Shown one piece after another: positions 34,473-42,655 of a stretch of 64,000 nt of DNA (position 1 is its first letter; the number at the start of each line of letters is the position of its first letter). The stretch is from UBA8296 sp031581145 (GTDB lineage Bacteria; Bacteroidota; Rhodothermia; Balneolales; Balneolaceae): assembly GCA_031581145.1 (NCBI GenBank), contig JAVLBP010000006.1, positions 1 through 64,000 on the forward strand, in the 5' to 3' direction. The notes beneath the pieces are model-generated. The model was not told the origin of the DNA and searched no databases. It worked only from the letters and a program-made list of their open reading frames with translations. The position numbers and the translations under genes were made by a program.

Positions 34473-37400
34473 AGAGACGTACATCACATATCATGGGTCT
34501 TTTGGGAGGGTCGCTGGTTATGACACTAGGCTTGACACTATGCTTGACACATAGCGCTTGGGCTCAAGTCTCACCATGGATGCTAGAGTACCCTCAAAAT
34601 CATCTCGAGTGGAACACCCTAGAGTCGGAGCATTTCCTGGTGCATTACCAAGATGGATGTGTTGAGGGTGCCACTGAGGGATTCGCGCAGGAGACCTCAG
34701 AGGACAAAGCGGTACAGGAGGAAAAAGACCGTGAACTGTGTCCTGAGCAAGGGTATGTTGAAGAGACAGCCCAAGAGATCATAAAGATTGCCAACAGCGT
34801 TTACGAGCCTATTACCGGGTTGTATGGTCATGAGCCAGACACCAAGGTGAGTATTATTTTGAAGGATCGTGTTGATTACTCCAACGGTGCGGCCTACTTC
34901 TTTGATAATACTATTGATATTTGGCTTCCATCACTCGACACCCCCCTTCGTGGGACGCATGAGTGGTACAAAAATGTGATTACGCACGAGTTCACGCACA
35001 TCGTGCAGATTCAAACCATGATGACGCGACGACGCTCTGTCCCCGTGGTCTATTTGCAGTGGCTCGCGTACGAAGATGAGCGTCGCCCCGATGTGTTGTA
35101 TGGATTTCCGCGCCACGTGGTCACCGTACCGTTTGCCTCTGTGGGCATCCCTGCTTGGATGGCGGAAGGGACAGCTCAGTTTATGACCGACTCTGTGAAT
35201 TATGACCAGTGGGACACCCACCGAGATATGCTGTTTCGCACCCGACTGCTTGGAGGGACGTCGTTGGGGTTTGAAGAGATGGGCACCTTCACCTCCAAGA
35301 GCTCTATTGAGCGGGAAGCCGTGTACAATCAGGGCTTTGCTTTTACGACATATCTTGCCGATCGCTTTGGTCAAGACGTCTTGGAAAAAATAAGTCGAGA
35401 GGCCGCATCGGGGGGTAAAACCGACATCTCTGTCGTGATGGAACGTGTCACGGGCTATTCTGGGAAAGCGTTATTCGAAGCCTTTATGAAGGAAAAAGAG
35501 AGCCATTATACCCAATGGTTTAGCTCCATTGAACAGGGCAGGTGGGCTGATGTAGACACCTTGGATGTGGAGGGATTCTATAATATGATGCCTCGATTTA
35601 TCCCAGGAACCGATTCACCTGGAACCGATTCATTAGTGTGGTTGTCGAATGGTGACCGTGATTATGCTCGAACACAACTCATGGTTGCGTCACTAGATGA
35701 GCTGACACAGCAACAGCCTCCTACACCTCTCGCGGTGACCCAAGAAGAGGGTTGGATGTCTCAAGCCTTTGGCCATTATTCTGCGCACGGCTTGTTACAG
35801 GAACCGCTCGTAGATTATCTCACAGGTGGATTTTCCTTTAGCCCAACGGGGGATCGCATTGTCTATACCAAAGCCCGAAAGCCTAACGCGCAAGGCGAGT
35901 TGTACAATGATTTGTGGATGTTTGAACTGGACTCTCGCGAAGAATCACAACTAACAAGCGATGCGCGACTGAGTGATCCTTCATGGCATCCTACCCAGCC
36001 TTGGGTAGTTGCGATTCAAAATCAGCCGGGTCGACAACAACTTGTGATGATCTCGTTGGAGGATCCGACGGTGGTTGTGCCTCTTACCAATTCACCGCTT
36101 AGTACCACATATTCATCCCCACGATGGAGCCTAGATGGACAAACACTTTGGGTTGCGAAAGGTAAAGAGCATGGACGCCAAATTGTCGAGATAAATCTCA
36201 ATTGGGAACAAAAGCAAGGGAGTGTAGATAAACGTGGCCCAAAGGCCTTTCCTTATGTGGAACAATCGCGCGTATTGCTAAATCGTGAGGGGGTCGACTT
36301 TCGTGATATGGTTCCTGACTCCGACCCAACATCCCCCTGGCTGTATGTCATAGCGGATCATGAAGGACTTTTTGGGCTGTATCGTCTCCATCGAGAAACT
36401 ATGCGAATGGAAGAGGTTGCCCTACACCGTGGTGGATTATTCATGCCAAGCCTAAGTGATTCTACCATCTTAATGTCGGCATTTACCGCGCAAGGCTACA
36501 AACTAGCCCGTATGGATCGCCCAACATCCGAGGAGGTGCTACCTGTCGTAGACTCCTGGGATCCCCAAACAACACGCGAACCGCTTGATCCACTTGATCC
36601 ACGCGATCCAACCGACTCAAAAGATGATATCTCAACAACATCCCCACAAACCGTCCCATCCAAACCCTATGAGCAAACAACGCATGGGTGGAGCTATTAC
36701 CCTATGGTTCGGGTCGATGGGTATACCCAACAAAACGGAACCACAGCCTCAAGGCTTTGGGCGCTTGATGGGCGGGCCGCAGTGGATAATCTATGGAGAG
36801 ATATCAAAATCGGGACCTATGTCGCCTCACGTGATGTACTAGGCCAAACAACGTTATTTGGGGGTCTCGCCATAGGGCCTGGATCCACAGATGCTGGCTC
36901 AATTAGTGACGGACTGAGCCCTTCGAATCTTTTGGCCATGGACCGAGATCTCTTTTTCTCTATGGAATTTCGTGGCTTGCCATTTATCAAAAAGCGGTGG
37001 TCACCCACGGTGACAGCTGAGCTTTTTAATGTGGTCCGTAATGTCAAAGGGGGGCTAAGCATTGAGGAATTTCCATGCACCTCGTGTCTTCCTCAAACCA
37101 CCAATGCAGATATTCGATACTCAGCTTGGGAGGCTAGTCTTACCTTTAGGAGTAAGTTGAATCGATATTCTTTTTTGGAGAGTGGTATCGCGTATTCCCC
37201 GTACCGTGTCACAAGTGATGGATTTGTAAGTAAAGAGCTCAAACAATTTATTCCTGAGCAGTCGAGTGAATATTTTCGAGGTGTCTCGATGTTTGCGGGG
37301 GGCGTTGTGGAGCTGCTTGAACCCAATCGCCATAATGACATCGCTATGCAAGGGATCAAAGCACGGGTTCGCTACGCCTATCAACCCTCAAAGCTCCTAG

Positions 37401-38008
37401 AAAATTATGACATCGAAGATGGGGCGTTGTCGCCAAATTATGCGGTTTCAAAGAATCACTCGTTGGAGCTAAAAAGCTATCTCGGGCACCGCTGGACGGA
37501 TGTTCTTGGGAATCGGCCTTTATACACATTACTCAAAACAAGGGGCTTTGCCTACTTCAACAACCCAACAGATTCGTTCTATCACGACTACATTGGGGGC
37601 TATAGTGGTATTCGATCCTATCCATTTTTTGCACTTGGCGGTATGCAGTCGGCAACCTTGCAAGCCAGCGTGTCAACCCCCCTTCTCACGGGTATCCACA
37701 AGCAAATAGGCCCAGTAACTCTAGACAAGGTATTCCTCAAAGCGTCCTATGAGGCTGGAAAAGTGTGGAATTCGACCTCTGTGGCAGATGAGTCTCTCAA
37801 GCATGGGGTTGAGGTTGAGTTACGAACAGCACTCAATCACTATTATCTCTTCCCATTAAAATTTTTCGTGAGTGGCGCTTACGGTCTCAATCGTTTTAAT
37901 GTGAATCTTTCGGAGGATTTTGTGACGCCCGATGGGATTCGTAGCGTTGAATATGGCCAAGAGTGGCTATTTTATCTTGGATTCACGTTTGATTTTGACC
38001 CATTATAA
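34469..38008 (+). CDS. HExxH peptidase / beta-propeller / outer-membrane barrel fusion
   Basis: 1179 residues. After a signal peptide (MTLGLTLCLTHSAWA) comes a gluzincin peptidase-MA-like domain with HEFTH (173-177) and AWMAEGTAQF as third-ligand helix. About 360-680 has TolB/PD40 propeller blades (GGFSFSPTGDRIVYTKARKP, LSDPSWHPTQPWVVA, YSSPRWSLDGQTLWVA). About 730-1179 looks like a BamA/D15-type barrel ending in WLFYLGFTFDFDPL with a hydrophobic last residue typical of outer-membrane strands near it. It would be an active protease held at the outer membrane. Repeats encode GTDSPGTDS and LDPLDPRDP. Coupled by ATGA to the M6-type gene; the next gene begins at its last base. Confidence 0.75.
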   Translation: MKRRTSHIMGLLGGSLVMTLGLTLCLTHSAWAQVSPWMLEYPQNHLEWNTLESEHFLVHYQDGCVEGATEGFAQETSEDKAVQEEKDRELCPEQGYVEETAQEIIKIANSVYEPITGLYGHEPDTKVSIILKDRVDYSNGAAYFFDNTIDIWLPSLDTPLRGTHEWYKNVITHEFTHIVQIQTMMTRRRSVPVVYLQWLAYEDERRPDVLYGFPRHVVTVPFASVGIPAWMAEGTAQFMTDSVNYDQWDTHRDMLFRTRLLGGTSLGFEEMGTFTSKSSIEREAVYNQGFAFTTYLADRFGQDVLEKISREAASGGKTDISVVMERVTGYSGKALFEAFMKEKESHYTQWFSSIEQGRWADVDTLDVEGFYNMMPRFIPGTDSPGTDSLVWLSNGDRDYARTQLMVASLDELTQQQPPTPLAVTQEEGWMSQAFGHYSAHGLLQEPLVDYLTGGFSFSPTGDRIVYTKARKPNAQGELYNDLWMFELDSREESQLTSDARLSDPSWHPTQPWVVAIQNQPGRQQLVMISLEDPTVVVPLTNSPLSTTYSSPRWSLDGQTLWVAKGKEHGRQIVEINLNWEQKQGSVDKRGPKAFPYVEQSRVLLNREGVDFRDMVPDSDPTSPWLYVIADHEGLFGLYRLHRETMRMEEVALHRGGLFMPSLSDSTILMSAFTAQGYKLARMDRPTSEEVLPVVDSWDPQTTREPLDPLDPRDPTDSKDDISTTSPQTVPSKPYEQTTHGWSYYPMVRVDGYTQQNGTTASRLWALDGRAAVDNLWRDIKIGTYVASRDVLGQTTLFGGLAIGPGSTDAGSISDGLSPSNLLAMDRDLFFSMEFRGLPFIKKRWSPTVTAELFNVVRNVKGGLSIEEFPCTSCLPQTTNADIRYSAWEASLTFRSKLNRYSFLESGIAYSPYRVTSDGFVSKELKQFIPEQSSEYFRGVSMFAGGVVELLEPNRHNDIAMQGIKARVRYAYQPSKLLENYDIEDGALSPNYAVSKNHSLELKSYLGHRWTDVLGNRPLYTLLKTRGFAYFNNPTDSFYHDYIGGYSGIRSYPFFALGGMQSATLQASVSTPLLTGIHKQIGPVTLDKVFLKASYEAGKVWNSTSVADESLKHGVEVELRTALNHYYLFPLKFFVSGAYGLNRFNVNLSEDFVTPDGIRSVEYGQEWLFYLGFTFDFDPL

Positions 38009-39132
38009 TGCGCCTTTTCTCTTTGAACATGTCGAAGCATCTCTCATATTCCCGCTTGCACGGCCAGGGGCAATGTAGCCGTTCTGTATATACCTTTTTG
38101 AATACGTTTATGTATACCCTTGTGCATACTCTTTCCCTGGGAATGTTGCTCGTCGCCCTGTTTGGGTGGAATGGACTCTCCGCGCAGGTAATAGCTCAAG
38201 GACACGGCAGTGTTGAATTAAAGAAGGAGCCTCATCACGGCCTTCATGATACACAAGACCATACGGACCCTCAGCAGTTGAGCTTGATGGGGCCCACACT
38301 CCAACATAGTCCACGTATGGCTCTGCAGTTGGAGGAACAGCTTGGTGGGCCATACCGCTCTGATTTAGACCCTAAATCGAGCCTACAAGGGTTGTACTCT
38401 CCAGGGGTTGGATGGGCAAGCTCACTCATTTTGCCGGGATCCGCTCAACTTGTGGACCAACAATGGGTCCGTGGTGGGCTTTATCTTGGGCTTGAGGTGG
38501 CCGTATGGGCTATTTACGCGTCCAATGAGTCCTCAGCTAGGACAGGCGAGCGAGCGTATGAACAATATGCCAATCAAAACTGGAGTGTGGTGAAATATGC
38601 GCAGTGGATCATCGATTATCACGAAGCTCATGGACTCTCCAACCCTCATCTATCCGATCTACAAGCAAAGGTCAACGGGAAACAACCCGCCTACAATATC
38701 GATGTCGATTGGAACAGAGTGCCTATTGAAACTCTCCGGAATGTCGAACGGAACACCCTATACGTGTATGGCACCCAGCGAGGGGTCAACAACTTTTCAC
38801 ATGTGATGCCCGACTACGGGTCTCAGCAATATTATGAACTTGTGAGTAAGTATTACCAATATGGCCCCGGATGGTCTGATTTTGACCCTTCAGACCTCTA
38901 TTTACCCTGGGATGGTTCTGAAATGTCACCTAATTTCTATGAAGGGCGAGATAAGGCCCAAGCCTTTAATGACCAGTACCGAACAGCCTCATCCATGTTA
39001 TCACTTGTCATTTTGAACCATGTGATCTCTGCTTTTGACTCGTTTTTTTCCCGAAGATTGGCACAATCAAGGCTTGAGTTAGACGCTCCATCGACCCCCT
39101 CGGAAGTTGCAACCTTTCGACTCCACTTTTAA
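38008..39132 (+). CDS. unknown exported protein in the T9SS cluster
   Basis: 374 residues; I do not recognise a named family. The N terminus has a signal-like hydrophobic run (TLSLGMLLVALFGWNGLSAQ) after a 35-residue polar stretch, so the true start may be ATG 38029 or later. The middle has GWASSLILPGSAQLVDQQWV followed by RGGLYLGLEVAVWAIYASNE, a pattern resembling DUF5683-type membrane proteins. A Tyr/Asn-rich region follows, then a second hydrophobic helix (ASSMLSLVILNHVISAFDSF). It starts on the last base of the protease-barrel gene and ends on the first base of the PASTA gene, so it belongs to that operon. Confidence 0.7.
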   Translation: MRLFSLNMSKHLSYSRLHGQGQCSRSVYTFLNTFMYTLVHTLSLGMLLVALFGWNGLSAQVIAQGHGSVELKKEPHHGLHDTQDHTDPQQLSLMGPTLQHSPRMALQLEEQLGGPYRSDLDPKSSLQGLYSPGVGWASSLILPGSAQLVDQQWVRGGLYLGLEVAVWAIYASNESSARTGERAYEQYANQNWSVVKYAQWIIDYHEAHGLSNPHLSDLQAKVNGKQPAYNIDVDWNRVPIETLRNVERNTLYVYGTQRGVNNFSHVMPDYGSQQYYELVSKYYQYGPGWSDFDPSDLYLPWDGSEMSPNFYEGRDKAQAFNDQYRTASSMLSLVILNHVISAFDSFFSRRLAQSRLELDAPSTPSEVATFRLHF

Positions 39133-39941
39133 TGAAAAATCCATTACGTCGTATTCGTAAAGATGGATGGCAGGCCTTAGGAGGTATTATTGTCGTTGGC
39201 GGCGTAGTTGCGAGCATCATGATCTGGATTGTCATGCCTTGGTACACTCGCTTTAATCAAGGTGTAACAGTGCCAGAACTCACTGCACTATCCTACAACG
39301 AGGCGGTCTCAACACTGGAGCAAGCTGGACTTCGCATAGGGGTCGCTGCACGTCGCAATCAAACGAATGTACCACCCAACGCGATTATCGATCAAAATCC
39401 TAAACCGTTTAGCATTGTCAAACCAAACCGGCGAGTCTATGTGACGGTGAACGCCCAATCACGCCCCAAAGCTGTGGTCCCACGTGTGGTGGATATGTCA
39501 CTACGCAATGCGACCATTCAACTCGAAAATTCAGGGTTAAGCGTCGGGAATTTACGCTATGAATCGAACCGTTTTCGCAATACGGTGCTTGATCAATCGC
39601 TCATTGCAGGTGATACCGTTAATAAAGGCGCGCGAGTCGATCTCGTGATTAGTGATGGGTTGGGCGATACGCGCGTTCGTGTCCCTGAGCTAGCAGGATT
39701 ACGATTACCGGAAGCACAACAACGGCTCCAGGCGGTAGGTTTGCGTATTGCCGAAATTCGATTCCAACCCGTGAGCGATGACGTCACACCCAATACCGTC
39801 CTTGAGGTGATACCCGATGATGTGTTACTTATTGAAGGGGAGTCCCTAACACTCATTGTAGCTCAACAACAAGGAAGCCTTGAGCAAGCCGAACGGGAAC
39901 AAGCCAGTGTGGAAGGTGGATCAAGAGATTCACTTCCTTGA
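39132..39941 (+). CDS. membrane-anchored PASTA-domain protein
   Basis: 269 residues. A basic N terminus and one transmembrane helix (ALGGIIVVGGVVASIMIWIV, 15-34) precede three PASTA domains at about 43-107, 112-178 and 181-247. Each shows the Pro-x-hydrophobic start (VTVPELTALSYNEA, AVVPRVVDMSLRNA, VRVPELAGLRLPEA) and a QxP-like turn. PASTA domains bind muropeptides or peptidoglycan. There is no kinase or penicillin-binding domain, as is common for stand-alone PASTA proteins of Bacteroidota. It probably has a role in cell-wall sensing or division. It lies immediately after the T9SS-cluster unknown. Confidence 0.88.
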   Translation: MKNPLRRIRKDGWQALGGIIVVGGVVASIMIWIVMPWYTRFNQGVTVPELTALSYNEAVSTLEQAGLRIGVAARRNQTNVPPNAIIDQNPKPFSIVKPNRRVYVTVNAQSRPKAVVPRVVDMSLRNATIQLENSGLSVGNLRYESNRFRNTVLDQSLIAGDTVNKGARVDLVISDGLGDTRVRVPELAGLRLPEAQQRLQAVGLRIAEIRFQPVSDDVTPNTVLEVIPDDVLLIEGESLTLIVAQQQGSLEQAEREQASVEGGSRDSLP

Positions 39942-39968
39942 AATGGGCTCAAAACTGTATCTTTTGGC

Positions 39969-40664
39969 ATGCCCTTGACCAATCCATCCACTCCATTTAT
40001 CGCACCTTCCATTCTGTCTGCTGATTTTGGGCATTTGGGTGATGATGTTCGCGAAGCGGTGGGGCTAGGAGCAGCGTGGATTCACTGCGATGTCATGGAT
40101 GGTCATTTTGTGCCAAATTTAACGTTTGGACCCGATACCGTTCGCGCTGTACGATCAGCCGTACCAGACGCCACGTTAGACGTGCATTTGATGGTAGAAC
40201 GTCCTGAAGGGATGCTTGAACCCTTCCGGAGCGCAGGTGCAGATATTCTCTCGGTCCATGTGGAGGCATGCCCCCATTTACACAGAACCATTCAACAAAT
40301 CCATAACTTGGGTGCCGCAGCCGGTGTGGCATTGAATCCAGCAACCCCCTGGCAGAGAATTGAGCCCGTATTATCCATGGTGGATGTCGTGGTCATCATG
40401 AGTGTAAACCCAGGCTTTGGGGGACAATCCTTTATCATGGAAACGCTCGATAAAGCCAGAGCTCTGCGAGATTGGCGCTCCAAACATGAGGCCTCTTTTT
40501 TGATTCAGTTTGATGGTGGTGTCTCACCCGATACCATCGACGCATGCCTAGATGCAGGGGGGCAATCGCTGGTGGCAGGCAGTGCATTTTTTAAGGCTCC
40601 GGATCGAAAGGAGCGGTGGGCATTGTTTCAATCAAAAATCGAGCAAAACAAAGTAAATCAATGA
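39969..40664 (+). CDS. rpe: ribulose-phosphate 3-epimerase
   Basis: 231 residues with a TIM barrel. IAPSILSADFGHLGDDV, WIHCDVMDGHFVPNLTFGPD, DVHLMVERPE, VNPGFGGQSFI and IQFDGGVSPDT hold the metal-binding His/Asp residues and phosphate loop. It interconverts ribulose-5-phosphate and xylulose-5-phosphate. It starts 27 bp after the PASTA gene. The 60-bp gap after it carries a 15-bp tandem repeat that runs into phoH. Confidence 0.96.
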   Translation: MPLTNPSTPFIAPSILSADFGHLGDDVREAVGLGAAWIHCDVMDGHFVPNLTFGPDTVRAVRSAVPDATLDVHLMVERPEGMLEPFRSAGADILSVHVEACPHLHRTIQQIHNLGAAAGVALNPATPWQRIEPVLSMVDVVVIMSVNPGFGGQSFIMETLDKARALRDWRSKHEASFLIQFDGGVSPDTIDACLDAGGQSLVAGSAFFKAPDRKERWALFQSKIEQNKVNQ

Positions 40665-40682
40665 GATCTCGCATGCTGGTCA

Positions 40683-40727
40683 TAGAAAAGCAGATGTTAG
40701 AAAAGCTGATGATAGAAAACGCACATG
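40683..40727 (+). repeat. 15-bp triple repeat containing the phoH start codon
   Basis: tagaaaagcagatgt (40683-40697), tagaaaagctgatga (40698-40712) and tagaaaacgcacatg (40713-40727) are three tandem copies. The third ends exactly with the phoH ATG (40725-40727). The unit brings a purine-rich GAAAA about 8 bp ahead of the ATG. It replaces any usual ribosome-binding site. Confidence 0.8.
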
Positions 40728-41807
40728 AGTGAATCCTCCTCAGTCACAGAGTCTGTCCAACCCGTCGTATTTTCGCTAGAGCACAGCACACCTGTTGAGC
40801 TCTTTGGGCCTGCGGATTGTCATTTAAAACAACTTGAAGCGTCATTCCCCGATTGTGTCATCACCGCAAGAGGTTCTACGCTCAAACTCTCAGGAGAGGG
40901 GAAAGAAACGGCTGCTTTGCGGGAGATTTTTGCTGAATTGGAGTCGATGATTCAGCGTGGGCAACAAATTGATGCCCATGATATTGATACACTCGTAACA
41001 TTATGGAGTCCTGCTCCACACCGCCCAGCTGATGCCCCCCCATCCAAGGATTCTAGCAAGAAATCTACCAAAAAGCGTTCCAAAAGTGGTGATAATGATC
41101 CTTCTGCCATCCTTCATACCCACCGTGGAGAGCCTGTTTTGGCTCGCACCAAAGGACAACAAGCCATAGTCGATCAATCTGAAGACCATGATATCGTATT
41201 TGCGATAGGCCCTGCAGGGACTGGGAAAACCTACACATCTGTAGCCCTAGCGGTTGCCGCATTAAAAAGTAAGCGGGTTCAAAAAATTATCTTGGCACGC
41301 CCAGCTGTAGAAGCTGGGGAAACGCTTGGGTTTTTACCTGGGGCCATTAAAGAGAAAATCGACCCTTACCTCCGCCCTCTGTATGACGCCTTGGAGGAGA
41401 TGATTGATTCCGAACGGCTCGATTATTTTGTGTCTAAAAACATTATCGAGATCGCTCCACTAGCATACATGCGAGGTCGAACGCTTAATAATGCTTTTGT
41501 GATCCTTGATGAAGCTCAAAATGCCACCCAGGCACAGCTAAAAATGCTTTTGACTCGGATTGGATTCAATTCCAGGGCAATTATTACGGGGGATATTACC
41601 CAAACGGATTTGCCAAATTCCGCACATTCTGGCCTAAAAACTGTGCAGTCGATTCTGGCAAATATTCGAGGTATCTCCTTTGTCCATCTTGATCGAAGCG
41701 ATGTCGTACGCCATCGGTTGGTGAAGGATATCATTCAAGCGTATGAATCGTTTGAGGATACACAAGATCAACGGCCACATAAGCGATCTTCCGCAAAGGG
41801 GGAATAG
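40725..41807 (+). CDS. PhoH-family ATPase
   Basis: 360 residues. An N-terminal KH-like region (about 15-85) and a Lys/Ser-rich linker (SKDSSKKSTKKRSKSGD, 107-123) precede the PhoH P-loop domain: Walker A GPAGTGKT (162-169), KIILARPAVEAGETLGFLPG, and Walker B VILDEAQNAT, with ITGDITQTDLP as sensor. The KH-plus-PhoH arrangement matches PhoL/YbeZ, an RNA-linked ATPase usually coupled with YbeY; no ybeY is adjacent here. Probably a role in rRNA maturation or RNA turnover. Confidence 0.88.
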   Translation: MSESSSVTESVQPVVFSLEHSTPVELFGPADCHLKQLEASFPDCVITARGSTLKLSGEGKETAALREIFAELESMIQRGQQIDAHDIDTLVTLWSPAPHRPADAPPSKDSSKKSTKKRSKSGDNDPSAILHTHRGEPVLARTKGQQAIVDQSEDHDIVFAIGPAGTGKTYTSVALAVAALKSKRVQKIILARPAVEAGETLGFLPGAIKEKIDPYLRPLYDALEEMIDSERLDYFVSKNIIEIAPLAYMRGRTLNNAFVILDEAQNATQAQLKMLLTRIGFNSRAIITGDITQTDLPNSAHSGLKTVQSILANIRGISFVHLDRSDVVRHRLVKDIIQAYESFEDTQDQRPHKRSSAKGE

Positions 41808-41809
41808 CC

Positions 41810-42655
41810 ATGGCTATGAGTGGACTGACTCGACACATGTATGCCTTGCACGAAGGGGTGTTTTCGGTAGGAATGGACAAGGTGTTTCATCGTCTCGTAC
41901 CAGGTGAAGAGGCTGCCAAAGGAGCCTTGAAATTATCATTGAATCCCTTTTTGATCCTTCAAGATGATGCCGTGATTCTGTTGGATCCAGGGATGGGGGA
42001 GTTTACCCAGGATGGTTCTGTAGAAGTGATGCGTCAAAATCTTGCAGACGTTGGATTGACCCCTGAGGATGTGACCGATGTAGTAATCTCTCACCTTCAC
42101 CTCGATCATATTGGGGGCTTGGCTCATCAAGAGGATGGATACTGGCAACTGACGTTTCCTGAAGCTACACATTGGATCAATCGTGATGAAATCGCGCGAG
42201 TTGAAACCAAGGGGACCTTTTATGGTGAGCGCCAAACTGAATTCTTCTTTTTTGTGGTCTCTAGAGCCTCTATCGAGCGGATTGAGACAGGAGCCATTCC
42301 GCTCAGAGGATGGTCTTCACGTCATCTTGGGGGGCATACAAGCCATTCTGTGGCATGGATTATCGGGGAGGACTCCCCTTCTGAACCTACGTATGTCATG
42401 GCAGGCGACGTGGTGGGCTCCAAAGGGGCGTTGCTACGACGATATCAAGCCAATTATGATGTAGATCCTAAGCAAGCCTCTGACGCTAGAGAAGCCTTAA
42501 AAAAAGAGGCGTTTGATAAAGGTTGGACGTTTATGGCTTATCACGAAGCTACTGCTCCCTTCATGAGATTAACGGCTTCTTCGACTAGTGGTTACACAGT
42601 TGAGGCAGTCAAGATGGATCAGGGTATGCCATTAGGCAGCACTGATCAAGGTTAG
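41810..42655 (+). CDS. MBL-fold metallo-hydrolase
   Basis: 281 residues. The metal motif HLHLDHIGG (about 95-103) is complete, with further ligands in GWSSRHLGGHTSHSVAWIIG (His), VMAGDVVGSKG (Asp) and MAYHEATAPF (His). The N-terminal DAVILLDPGMGEF strand is typical of lactonase/glyoxalase-like MBL proteins. The substrate is unknown. It starts 2 bp after phoH; ATG 41816 is an equally good start. The stop overlaps the convergent permease gene by four bases. Confidence 0.86.
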   Translation: MAMSGLTRHMYALHEGVFSVGMDKVFHRLVPGEEAAKGALKLSLNPFLILQDDAVILLDPGMGEFTQDGSVEVMRQNLADVGLTPEDVTDVVISHLHLDHIGGLAHQEDGYWQLTFPEATHWINRDEIARVETKGTFYGERQTEFFFFVVSRASIERIETGAIPLRGWSSRHLGGHTSHSVAWIIGEDSPSEPTYVMAGDVVGSKGALLRRYQANYDVDPKQASDAREALKKEAFDKGWTFMAYHEATAPFMRLTASSTSGYTVEAVKMDQGMPLGSTDQG

